Assembly: GCA_016871275.1 (NCBI GenBank)
Contig: VFZG01000010.1
Span: 1-64,000, forward strand
Length of the DNA: 64,000 nt
Origin: Acidimicrobiia bacterium
GTDB lineage: Bacteria; Acidobacteriota; Vicinamibacteria; Vicinamibacterales; UBA2999
Direction of reading: 5' to 3'
Part shown: positions 51,378 to 59,908 of the stretch, one piece after another
How the letters are laid out: the number at the start of each line of letters is the position of its first letter
Position numbering within the stretch: the first letter of the stretch is position 1
Position numbers and translations under genes: made by a program
Notes under the pieces: generated by a model
What the model saw: only the letters and a program-made list of their open reading frames with translations
The model's database searches: none
What the model was told of the DNA's origin: nothing

Positions 51378-53870
51378 TCAGTAGCGCACCAGCCACCTCG
51401 CCGCCTCGAGCGTCTCCGCCTCGCTCACAAGGAAGAATTCCTCCAGTGGTGGCGAGTACGGCACCGGCGCGTCCAGGGCGCCAAGTACGCGGATTGGCGC
51501 GTCGAGCGATTCGAACGCCTCCTCCTGGATGATCGCGGCCAGGCTTTCGCCAACGCCTCCGGTCTTCGAATCCTCGTGCACGATCAACACGCGATTGCAG
51601 TGGCGCGTCACGGCCAGGAGCGCGTCCTTGTCCAGGGGCGACAGGCTGCGCAGGTCGAGCACGGCGGCCTCGATGCCCTCGGCCGACAGCGTCTCGGCGA
51701 CGCGCATGCAGTGGTGCACGTAGGCGCCGTAGGAAATCATGGCGAGATCGCTGCCTGCCCGGCGAAGGGCGGCCTTGCCGATCGGCAGTGGTGACGGCGC
51801 GTCCGCGGGCAGGAGCTGCTTGACGCGCGGGTCGCGATAGAGCGCGATGTGCTCGTAGTACAGCACGGGATCGAGATCGGCCACCGCGGCTGCCATCAGC
51901 GCGCGCGCGTCCTGCGGCGTGGATGGCACGACGATCTTCAGGCCTGGCGTGCGATAGAACCAGGGCTCGGTGTTCTGGCTGTGGTACGGACCGGCGTGCC
52001 GCAATCCGCCCCACGGCATGCGCACCACCATGGGGACGTCGCCGCCCCAGCGATAGCGAATCTTCGCGGCGTTGTTGACCAGCTGGTTGAAGCCGGTTGC
52101 CACGAAGTCGTTGAACTGCATTTCGCCGATCGGACGCATGCCGGCCAGCGCCGCCCCGACACACACGCCGAGGACCGCGCTCTCCGCGAGCGGTGAATTG
52201 CGGATGCGATCGCCGTAGTCCCTCAGCAGCGGCCGCAACAACAGGAACGCGTTGCCGTACTGGCCGCCGACGTCTTCGCCGTACACGAACACCCGCGGGT
52301 CGGCGTGCAGCGCGTCACCGACGCCGAGCATCACCGCGTCCAGGAAGGTGTGGCCCTTCTTGTCGAACGGCAGTCCGGCATCGAGCGGCGGCAGGGCGGC
52401 GCTGGTCGGCTGCGCCAGCCGGCGCGACGGTTCGAGCCACTCCACGCGCGTCCGGGGCGGCTCGCCGTGCAGCACCCCGACGCCGGCCTGCTCGGGCTTC
52501 GGCCAGGGCTCGCTGATCACGAGCTGCGCTGCGCGGTCGACCAGCTCGTCGGCCCACTTCTTCAGCTCGTCCAGGTGGCCGGCTTCAATCACGCCGTCAT
52601 CTTCGAGCCGGCGCGCGTACATCGGAATCGGATCGCGCTTGGCCCAGAACTCGTAGAGCTCGCGGTTGGCGTAGCCGGTGTCGTGCAGCTGGTGGTAGTC
52701 CCACGACGGGGGCTGATCTTTGCCGAGGTAAAGCATGTCGTCGTGATGTGCGTGCCCGCACATGCGCATCGCGATGATCTCGATCAGCGCCGGGCCTTCG
52801 CCGGCCCTGGCGCGCTCGGCCGCCCACGTAAACGCCGCCGCCACCTCGTCGGGATCGGTGCCGTCGACGGTAATGCCGGGGATGCCGTAGCCCGATGCCT
52901 TGTCGGCGAAGACGCGCGTCGCCGAATTGTCGCGCACCGGAGTCGATAGCGCCGTCTGGTTGTTCTGCAGGCAGAAGATTGCCGGCAGCTTCGCCGCCGC
53001 GCACGCGTTGATCGCCTCGTGCCACTCGCCGAGCGACGAGCCGCCCTCGCCAATGAACGACAGCGCCACGCGCGCCTGGCCCTGAATCGAGAAGGCCATT
53101 GCCATGCCGGCCATGGACAGCGACCCGACGGCGAGCGGCGCCGCGGCAGGCAGCACGCCCCAGGAACAATCACCGGTGTGCAGGTCCTTGCCCGACATCG
53201 GCGGGCCGGCCTTGCCCATCTGCGCGCGCAGGATCATCGCCACCGCTTCTTCGTCGTGACGCATCGCCAGCGTCATGCCGAGATCGCGAATCACCGGCGC
53301 CATCACGTCGCCATTCCAGGTGCCGTCGGCGTTGCGGTACGCCGGCCCGCGCCTCAACCGGATCGCGCCCGCATAGATCGCCTCCTGGCCGAGCGACCGG
53401 AAGCCCTTGCCCTGGAACGCCAGGTCGCCCCAGCGCACCTCGCCACCCATGAACAACTGCTTCAGGCGGTTGTCGACGCTGCGGGTGAGACACATCCCGC
53501 GAACAATCTCGCGCCGTTCGTCTTTCGTGAGCGAGGCTTCGATGGCGGCGCGGCGCAGGAAGCCGTCGCACGCATCCACCACTTCCGCGCGCGCCTGCTC
53601 CAGGCGTTTCGACGCCGTGGTGCCCGGAGTCGCTTCGGCCGCTCCATCCGGGGCCGAGACGTGTTCGTAGAGCAGCTTGGCCAGCGCGCGGCGCATCGGC
53701 GCGCGGCACGCGTCGATCTTGACCGCGTCGCGGCCTTTGATGGCGGACAGACCGGACGCGTCAAACGCCTCGAGCGCATACCCCAGCGCGAACGGGTGCC
53801 GTTCCGCGACGAAGCCTGCAAAGCGGCTTCCGAGTCCAGACAGTTTCTCCACATCGTGCGCGCGAGGCAT
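51378..53870 (-). CDS. 2-oxoacid dehydrogenase E1, fused alpha and beta subunits
   Basis: This 830-residue thiamine-diphosphate enzyme joins an E1-alpha half (about 110-470, with GEGGSSLGEWHEAIN and the NN of CLQNNQTA) to an E1-beta half (about 500-830, with VFVYGEDVGGQYGNAF, PLAESAVLGVCVGAALAGMR and HEDSKTGGVGESLAA). It oxidatively decarboxylates branched-chain 2-oxoacids or a related substrate and would need an E2/E3 encoded elsewhere. About 110 N-terminal residues precede the alpha core. ATG 53870 follows a perfect TATAAT by 7 nt. It stands alone. Confidence 0.85.
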   Translation of the reverse strand: MPRAHDVEKLSGLGSRFAGFVAERHPFALGYALEAFDASGLSAIKGRDAVKIDACRAPMRRALAKLLYEHVSAPDGAAEATPGTTASKRLEQARAEVVDACDGFLRRAAIEASLTKDERREIVRGMCLTRSVDNRLKQLFMGGEVRWGDLAFQGKGFRSLGQEAIYAGAIRLRRGPAYRNADGTWNGDVMAPVIRDLGMTLAMRHDEEAVAMILRAQMGKAGPPMSGKDLHTGDCSWGVLPAAAPLAVGSLSMAGMAMAFSIQGQARVALSFIGEGGSSLGEWHEAINACAAAKLPAIFCLQNNQTALSTPVRDNSATRVFADKASGYGIPGITVDGTDPDEVAAAFTWAAERARAGEGPALIEIIAMRMCGHAHHDDMLYLGKDQPPSWDYHQLHDTGYANRELYEFWAKRDPIPMYARRLEDDGVIEAGHLDELKKWADELVDRAAQLVISEPWPKPEQAGVGVLHGEPPRTRVEWLEPSRRLAQPTSAALPPLDAGLPFDKKGHTFLDAVMLGVGDALHADPRVFVYGEDVGGQYGNAFLLLRPLLRDYGDRIRNSPLAESAVLGVCVGAALAGMRPIGEMQFNDFVATGFNQLVNNAAKIRYRWGGDVPMVVRMPWGGLRHAGPYHSQNTEPWFYRTPGLKIVVPSTPQDARALMAAAVADLDPVLYYEHIALYRDPRVKQLLPADAPSPLPIGKAALRRAGSDLAMISYGAYVHHCMRVAETLSAEGIEAAVLDLRSLSPLDKDALLAVTRHCNRVLIVHEDSKTGGVGESLAAIIQEEAFESLDAPIRVLGALDAPVPYSPPLEEFFLVSEAETLEAARWLVRY

Positions 53871-53877
53871 TCGTCCG

Positions 53878-53883
53878 ATTATA
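53878..53883 (-). promoter_or_regulatory. Leaderless -10 box of the E1 gene
   Basis: A perfect TATAAT on the minus strand ends 7 nt before ATG 53870 with no ribosome site between. Confidence 0.55.
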
Positions 53884-53945
53884 GGTTGAGCCGTTACGCA
53901 GCCCGTTGGCCCGTGCGCCGGTAGGCCCGTGCACCCGTTCGCCTG

Positions 53946-53951
53946 TAAGAT
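53946..53951 (+). promoter_or_regulatory. Leaderless -10 box of the second kinase gene
   Basis: TAAGAT ends 6 nt before the GTG start at 53958. The region upstream has several CCGTT words but no 21-bp-spaced repeat pair. Confidence 0.45.
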
Positions 53952-53957
53952 CATTCC

Positions 53958-55838
53958 GTGATCGCGCCGAATGCGGCGGAAGTCCTGAACCTGGTCGGCT
54001 TCGTCACCGGCACAGCGCTCTACGCGATGCTGCTGTCGCTGGTGCTGCGCCGGTCCGTGCAGGGGTTGCCATTGGCGACCGCGGTCCTTGGGCTGATCTG
54101 GAACCTCGGTGAGCTGGCCGCGTATCTGCTGCCGCGCGCCGGCTACTTCACCGAATCGATCGCCCTGTGGGCGGTATCGTTTCCCGCGCTTGGACTGCTG
54201 GCCGCGGTGGTCGTGCATTCCGTCGCCCGCGAACTGCCGCGCGGTTTCGCGCTGACCGCGATTGCGTACGGCTGCAGCGCCGCCGCATCACTGCTGCATC
54301 TCACCACCGTCTTCACCGGCAATCCCGAGCCCTCGTCGATCGCGTTCCTGCTGCTCACCGCCTGCTACAGCCTGATCATCGTCGCGCTGGGCCTGATGAC
54401 CCGCGCCCAGGCCAATGGCCCGCGCGTCCTGTGGGTGCTTGCGCTGGCACTGTTCGCCGTGTCGGCCTCGCACCTCGGGCGCTCCCACGCCGGCGACGAC
54501 GGCTGGGCGGTTGAGCTCGTGGGGCACCACTCCGCGGTGCCGCTGGTGCTCGCGATCCTCTACCAGGACTACCGCTTCGCCCTTGCCGATCTGTTTCTGA
54601 AGCGCGCGCTGACGCTCATTGCCATCGTGGCCATCGCGTTCACGGGCTACACCGTCGTGTCCACGCTGCCGGCCGGCCCGCTGGCAGCCGGCGTGCTGCT
54701 CGGCATGTGGGTGGCGACGTCGCTGGTGTCTCCGTGGCTGCACCGGCGGATGGTCCGGTTCGTCGACCAGTCGCTGCTCGGTCGCGCCGACTACACCGAG
54801 CTGCGCGGCCACATCGGACAGGCACTGCAGGCCCAGAACACCGTGGCAGGCGTGCTCGATACGGCGTGCACCCGGCTGGCCCCGGCCCTGGCCGCGCGGC
54901 AAGCGTGGTGGAGCGACGATGCCGGCGTCGATGAACCGCGCGCGGTCACGTCCGAAGGACTGGTGCCCACCACCGATCAGCCCCGCTACCGCGTGCGGAT
55001 CGGCGAGCTGACCGGCGGCCGTCGCCTGTTGTCGGACGATATCGCGCTGGTGGAGTCGGTCCTCGCCTCGGCCGCGCGGCGCATTGACCAGATTCGTCTG
55101 ACGCACGAACGCTACGAAGTGCAGCTGCGCGAAGAGGAGATGCTGAAGCTCACCGCCGAGGCCGAATTGAAGGCGTTGCGCGCGCAGGTCAATCCGCATT
55201 TTCTGTTCAACGCCCTGACCACCATCGGCTACCTGATCGAGTCCGCGCCGCCGCGTGCGCTCAACACGCTGATGCAGCTGACGGCGCTGCTCCGAGGCAT
55301 CCTGAGGTCTGAGGGCGAGTTCACCACCCTTGGGCGCGAGCTCGAGCTCGTCGAGCACTACTTGAGGATCGAGCACGAGCGGTTCGAGGAGCGGCTGCGG
55401 GTACGCATCGACGTGCCACACTCGCTGCGCGGCATTCGCATCCCGGCGCTGGTGCTGCAACCCCTGGTCGAGAACGCCATCAAGCACGGCGTCGCCCCGA
55501 GCCGAAGCGGCGGCGATGTCGAGGTCACCGCGGCGGTAGACGGCTCACGGCTGCGGCTGCGGGTCCGCAACACCGGCGCGCCGCTGCGCGCCATGCCCAG
55601 CCACGCCGAGCCCCTCGACGTCGCTCAGGGCGAGCCCTTCGACGCCGCCCACGGCACGGAGCACGTCGGCGTCCGCAACGTCCGCAGACGCCTGGCCGGC
55701 CACTATGGCGACTCGGCATCGCTGACCCTGTACAGTGAAGTCGGCTACACCATTGCGGACATCGTGATGCCTGCCGCCGCCATCGTCGCGATCGAAGAGC
55801 ATGACGACTCCCAGGCCGTTGCGGGTCGTACTCGCTGA
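53958..55838 (+). CDS. LytS/YehU-like sensor histidine kinase, second copy
   Basis: This 626-residue kinase is a paralogue of the one at 23132 along its whole length: membrane region from NAAEVLNLVGFVTG to DYRFALADLFLKRAL, GAF-like linker, phospho-acceptor His414 in QVNPHFLFNALT and ATP site PLVENAIKHGV. The C-terminal domain carries an insert rich in HAEPLDV/FDAAHG. It looks intact, but its own LytTR partner is damaged, so it may signal to the other regulator or be decaying. It overlaps the regulator remnant by 38 bp, as in the intact pair. Confidence 0.85.
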   Translation: MIAPNAAEVLNLVGFVTGTALYAMLLSLVLRRSVQGLPLATAVLGLIWNLGELAAYLLPRAGYFTESIALWAVSFPALGLLAAVVVHSVARELPRGFALTAIAYGCSAAASLLHLTTVFTGNPEPSSIAFLLLTACYSLIIVALGLMTRAQANGPRVLWVLALALFAVSASHLGRSHAGDDGWAVELVGHHSAVPLVLAILYQDYRFALADLFLKRALTLIAIVAIAFTGYTVVSTLPAGPLAAGVLLGMWVATSLVSPWLHRRMVRFVDQSLLGRADYTELRGHIGQALQAQNTVAGVLDTACTRLAPALAARQAWWSDDAGVDEPRAVTSEGLVPTTDQPRYRVRIGELTGGRRLLSDDIALVESVLASAARRIDQIRLTHERYEVQLREEEMLKLTAEAELKALRAQVNPHFLFNALTTIGYLIESAPPRALNTLMQLTALLRGILRSEGEFTTLGRELELVEHYLRIEHERFEERLRVRIDVPHSLRGIRIPALVLQPLVENAIKHGVAPSRSGGDVEVTAAVDGSRLRLRVRNTGAPLRAMPSHAEPLDVAQGEPFDAAHGTEHVGVRNVRRRLAGHYGDSASLTLYSEVGYTIADIVMPAAAIVAIEEHDDSQAVAGRTR

Positions 55839-56684
55839 CGACGAGCGGCCGGATCTCGCGCTGCTCGATCTGCACATGCCGGAAGCCGGCGGGCTCGACG
55901 TCGCCAGGCTGGTGAAGGCCAAGACCACGCCGTCCATAAGTCTGTCACCGCGCACGACGACTTCGCCATTCAGGCGTTCGAGCTGAACGCGATCGACTAC
56001 CTGCTCAAGCCGGTCGAGCGCACACGGCTGGCGGCGACGCTCGAGCGTGCCCGGTCGCGATTGACGGCCGTGCCGGCCGATCGGGCGCGTCAGCTGATCG
56101 ACGCGTCGGCGGCCCTCGACAGCGTGACGCGCACGCCGTATTTGGAGCGCATTCCCGCGCGCCGGCGCGACGAAACCGAGATCCTGCCGGTGCGCCACAT
56201 CTCGTCGGTGGTCGCAAAGGGCGAGCTGCTGCACCTCACCACCATCGCCAACGATCGATTCACCATCGCGCACCGGCTGCACGCGCTCGAGGCCCGCCTG
56301 GATCCGCGCCGGTTCGTGCGCCTGAGCCGGGGCACACTGGCATCGGTCGATCAGATTCGCAAGGTCGCGCCGATGCCGGGTGGCACCTGCCAGGTTCAGA
56401 TCGCCAACGGCGAGACGCTGCAGGTCAGCCGCATCCAGTCGCGCCTGCTGCGCGACTTGCTGCGGCGCTTGTCGCCGTCGGCGCCACGCAGACACGGACA
56501 CACTGCGCTTGTCATTTTTCTGAGCCCCACAATATACTCGGTGCTTCCATGTCTCAGCGGCGCCTTGCGAGGATCGACATGCGAACGATTGTCTTTGCCG
56601 CCTTACTGCTGGCTGTCAACGTCGCCGGCGACGCACAAGATCTTCAAAGCCGTGCCAGATCGCTGCACACTCAAGTGCCCCTGA
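55801..56684 (+). pseudogene. Broken LytTR response regulator
   Basis: Compared with the intact copy at 22390, the N-terminus (VVLADDERP) jumps directly to DLALLDLHMPE, an in-frame loss of about 36 residues of the receiver. After ARLVKAKTTPSI a single-base deletion shifts the frame and ends it at SPFRRSS. The other frame continues with VTAHDDFAIQAFELNAIDYL, a full LytTR domain, and then runs past the normal end because its stop is missing, into the M19 gene to 56684. The LytTR domain alone could in theory be made from an internal TTG at 56061. Confidence 0.75.
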
Positions 56685-57757
56685 TAGACGGTCACAACGA
56701 CTACCCGTGGGCGCTGCGCGGACTCGCCCCGGGCCGCGACTTCGGCAAGGCCGACATCTCGAAGCCGGTGCCGTCGCTGATGACCGACATTGCGCGGCTC
56801 AGGCAGGGCGGCGTGGGCGGCCAGTTCTGGTCGGTCTACGTGCCGTCGGCCATGCAGGGCAATATCGCGGTGCGCGCGACGCTCGAACAGATCGATGTCG
56901 TGCATCGCATGACGAAGCAGTGGCCGGAGACATTCGAGATGGCCTACACCGCGGCCGATGTCGAGCGATCGTTCAAGGCCGGCCGGATCGGCTCGCTGAT
57001 CGGCATTGAGGGCGGGCACTCGATCGACAGCTCGCTCGCCACCTTGCGCATGATGTTCTCGCTCGGCGCGCGTTACATGACGCTGACGCATTCCGCCAAC
57101 CTGCCGTGGGCCGACGCCAGCCCCGGGCCGGCGGTACTGGGCGGCCTGTCGGCGTTCGGTGAAGAAGTGGTGCGTGAAATGAACCGGCTCGGCATGCTCG
57201 TCGACCTCAGCCACGTATCGCCCGACACGATGGAAGACGCATTGCGCGTCACGGAAGCGCCGGTGATCTTCTCGCACTCGTCCGCCAAGGCGATCTGCAA
57301 CGTGCATCGCAACGTCCCCGACAACGTGCTGCGGATGGTGGCGAAGAATGGCGGCGTCGTGATGGTCACCTTCGTGCCCGGATTCATTTCACAGGCCGTG
57401 GCTGACTTCGATGCCAAGCCCGAAGCCGAGCGCCAAGGCCAGACGGCGCCGAAGGCCACACTCTCGCAGGTCGCAGATCACATCGATCACATCAGGAAGG
57501 TCGCGGGGATCGATCACCTCGGCATTGGCGGCGACTTCGACGGCATTTCGTCGGTCGTCGCGGGCCTCGAAGACGTCTCGACCTACCCGGCCCTGACCGC
57601 CGAGTTGTTGAGACGCGGCTACAAGGACGACGACATCAAGAAGATCCTGGGATTGAACGTGCTGCGGGTGATGCGGCAGGTGGAGAAGGCGGCGGCCGGC
57701 CTCCAGAAGACCCGTCGACCATCGACGGCGACTATCGAAGAACTCGATAGAAAGTAA
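56579..57757 (+). CDS. Exported M19 membrane-type dipeptidase
   Basis: This 392-residue zinc dipeptidase has a signal peptide (about 1-19), the first metal motif PLIDGHNDYPWALRG, GIEGGHSIDS with the bridging Glu, LVDLSHVS and VIFSHSSAKAIC with further His ligands, and HLGIGGDFDGIS. It removes dipeptides, including D-configured ones. ATG 56579 follows GAGGA; an ATG at 56549, 10 nt after a TATACT box, would add ten residues and cannot be excluded. The broken regulator frame overlaps its 5' end. Confidence 0.87.
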   Translation: MRTIVFAALLLAVNVAGDAQDLQSRARSLHTQVPLIDGHNDYPWALRGLAPGRDFGKADISKPVPSLMTDIARLRQGGVGGQFWSVYVPSAMQGNIAVRATLEQIDVVHRMTKQWPETFEMAYTAADVERSFKAGRIGSLIGIEGGHSIDSSLATLRMMFSLGARYMTLTHSANLPWADASPGPAVLGGLSAFGEEVVREMNRLGMLVDLSHVSPDTMEDALRVTEAPVIFSHSSAKAICNVHRNVPDNVLRMVAKNGGVVMVTFVPGFISQAVADFDAKPEAERQGQTAPKATLSQVADHIDHIRKVAGIDHLGIGGDFDGISSVVAGLEDVSTYPALTAELLRRGYKDDDIKKILGLNVLRVMRQVEKAAAGLQKTRRPSTATIEELDRK

Positions 57758-57802
57758 GAAATACGAAGGACGTTGGCAGTTGGCAGCTGGCAGCTACCAG
57801 TT

Positions 57803-58330
57803 CTACTCTGCGCGGAGGGCGATTAACGGATCGACCGTCGTCGCGCGCCGCGCGGGAATCAGGCATGCAATCAGGCCTGCCAGGAGGAAGACGGCGGCCA
57901 CCCCGGCGAAGATCAGCGGGTCGCGGGGAGCGGTCTGATACAGCTACGCGTTCAGCACGCGGCCGGCAATGCCAAAGGGAGTCTGCCGCAGCGGCGCGTA
58001 GATTTGCGCCACGGTTTCCTGCGCCAGCCTGAACTGGCCACCGTCGCCGACCACCCCGACGACGGTGTAGGCCACGGGGCGCGGCGGCTGGCCCGGCTGA
58101 CTTGGACCGGGCAGCCCGATGCGGCTGCCGATCGGATCGGCGCCGTCCCAGTACTTCACCATCGCGCGATTGATGACGCGACCTTCATCGACTCTTCGTT
58201 GTCGAGTTCGGTAAAGACGCGGCCGGCTATCACCAGCACGCCGATCGCCGCGAACTACTGCGGGGTGGCCGTCGGCCGGCGCTCGTCGCGGAGCGCCGCG
58301 CGAGCAGCACGTCGCTGTGAAATCTGTGGC
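57803..58330 (-). pseudogene. Remnant of a MacB-like (duplicated orphan type) ABC permease
   Basis: Pieces of one permease can be read on the minus strand: AGRVFTELDNEESMKVA, ADPIGSRIGLPGPSQPG, YTVVGVVGDGGQFRLAQE, then after a stop codon YQTAPRDPLIFAGVAAVFL and PARRATTVDPLIALRAE ending at 57803. Frame changes and an internal gap of roughly 100 residues relative to normal members show it is dead. It is the only content of the 700 bp between the dipeptidase and astacin genes; a short tandem repeat (ttggcagttggcagctggca) lies at 57774-57793. Confidence 0.65.
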
Positions 58331-58429
58331 ATCTGTGGATAAGGATTCTAGCGCACGATCAAGCCGCTGCCTCGGCACCGCCGCGTCAGGCGTACCCATT
58401 GCGGCCTACGCAGTACAGGTGAAAAACGC

Positions 58430-58443
58430 TGTAGGATCCTACA
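58430..58443. promoter_or_regulatory. 14-bp palindrome before the astacin gene
   Basis: TGTAGGATCCTACA is perfectly self-complementary and lies 17 bp upstream of ATG 58461. It includes TAGGAT, a -10-like hexamer, so a dimeric regulator could block or assist the promoter. Confidence 0.35.
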
Positions 58444-58460
58444 ATCCAAAGGGTGCCCAC

Positions 58461-59834
58461 ATGACCCGGCTCTTCGCGGCTTGCGTCGCCGTCTTCATCT
58501 CATTGGGCTCGGACCACGCCGCTACCACCATTGGCGATCCCCACCTGCGGCCGCCGCAACAGCCCGAGGTGGATTACACGCTGATCGACGATCAGCTGAT
58601 TCCCACCGAGTTGCTGGGCCAGCCGGTGTCGCACCGGCAGGCGGCGGTCACCGACATCCGTACCGCCAACGGTTACTGGGACTTCGGCGTGGTCCCGTTC
58701 CACATCACCGGCGACTTCACCACAGCCGAGCGCGACCGCATCGCGGCGGCGATGACCGGATGGATGAGCGTCGCGCCGGTGGTATTCATCGAGCGCACCA
58801 ACGAAGTCGGCTATCTCGACATCACCAAGGACGCCGCCGCCCCGGGAAGCGCGTCGCCGTGCTTCAGCGCGGTCGGTCAGTTCCGCCGCGGCACGCGCGT
58901 CCGCACCAACCTGGGCGGGACGTGCGCGGCGTCGCTCGGCATCGTCTACCACGAGCTCGGACACCTGCTCGGCCTCTATCACGAGCAGAGCCGCGCCGAC
59001 CGCGACGACTACGTCGAGATTGACCTGTCGAACGTGCAGGCGAACGCGGTCGGCAACTTCACCAAGCTGACGTTCCCGGTGATTGGCGCCTACGACTTCG
59101 AGTCGGTGATGCACTATTCGGCGTTTGCGTTTGCCATCGATCCGTCGAAGCCGGTGATCATTCCGCGACCCGGCTACGCATCGTTCGCGAGCCTGATGGG
59201 ACAGCGGGTGGGTCCCTCGACCATCGATCTCGATGCGCTGGCCTTTCTCTACAACGGGCAACTGCGGGCCAGCGCGGTCACCCGCCCGACCACCGCGCCG
59301 ATCAGCGTCTTCAGCCGCGACGAGTTCATCGTCGCGATGGAGCGGCTCAACGCGCTCTACCGGAGCCGCTACGGCCTGCAGCGCGCGGCGGGACTGTCCA
59401 TCAACGGCTCGCCGGACTTCCTTGGCATCGCCCAATGGATTTTCGATGTCTATCTCGGCGCGCGATCTTCCGGGTGGAGCGCCGATGGCGCGTTCGACAT
59501 CGTGACCGCGGCCATCACGCGGACCGACGAATGGCGCGCGAAGAATCCGACGCGCACGCCGCTGACGCCCAACGCCTACCAGGCCTCGCTCAACTTCGAT
59601 CGCACCGAGTTCCTGAGCGTGATGAACCGGCTCGATGCCTTCTACCGCGCGCCCGAAGGGCTGCAGCGGCCCAACGGTCTGTCGCTCAACGGCGGGCCGG
59701 ATTTCATTGGCATCGCCACCTGGATCTTCGACGTGTATCTCGCCGAGCGCCTGCGCGGCACCTCCGAAACGGCGGCCTGGACCTTGACGGAGAACGCCAT
59801 CCGATCGACCGATGAATGGCGCAGGAAGCACTAA
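58461..59834 (+). CDS. Astacin-like M12 metalloprotease with tandem C-terminal repeats
   Basis: This 457-residue exported zinc endopeptidase has a signal peptide (about 1-20), a catalytic domain with HELGHLLGLYHE (His164, Glu165, His168, His174) and the Met-turn SVMHY (Met217), all standard for astacins. After residue 280 come two 79-residue repeats (284-362 and 379-457) that share about 44 identical positions by hand alignment, with a strong core of SPDFLGIAQWIFDVYL and GPDFIGIATWIFDVYL. I do not recognise this repeat; it may bind a surface or polymer. ATG 58461 begins the signal peptide. Confidence 0.85.
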   Translation: MTRLFAACVAVFISLGSDHAATTIGDPHLRPPQQPEVDYTLIDDQLIPTELLGQPVSHRQAAVTDIRTANGYWDFGVVPFHITGDFTTAERDRIAAAMTGWMSVAPVVFIERTNEVGYLDITKDAAAPGSASPCFSAVGQFRRGTRVRTNLGGTCAASLGIVYHELGHLLGLYHEQSRADRDDYVEIDLSNVQANAVGNFTKLTFPVIGAYDFESVMHYSAFAFAIDPSKPVIIPRPGYASFASLMGQRVGPSTIDLDALAFLYNGQLRASAVTRPTTAPISVFSRDEFIVAMERLNALYRSRYGLQRAAGLSINGSPDFLGIAQWIFDVYLGARSSGWSADGAFDIVTAAITRTDEWRAKNPTRTPLTPNAYQASLNFDRTEFLSVMNRLDAFYRAPEGLQRPNGLSLNGGPDFIGIATWIFDVYLAERLRGTSETAAWTLTENAIRSTDEWRRKH

Positions 59835-59908
59835 GAGCCCGGCCTGATCGCGGGGATCACGCAGCGTCCGAGTGGTTCATGCCCAGCCGGAAAGAAAGGA
59901 TTTCTCCC

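Noticed and set aside
53888-53942. CCGTT words upstream of the second kinase as LytTR sites
   Set aside because: Their spacings are 12, 32 and 44 bp rather than 21, and the region is a low-complexity gcccgt repeat.
53871-54218. N-terminal extension of the E1 frame by 116 residues
   Set aside because: It crosses a perfect TATAAT box and the divergent kinase gene and contains no domain; ATG 53870 is preferred.
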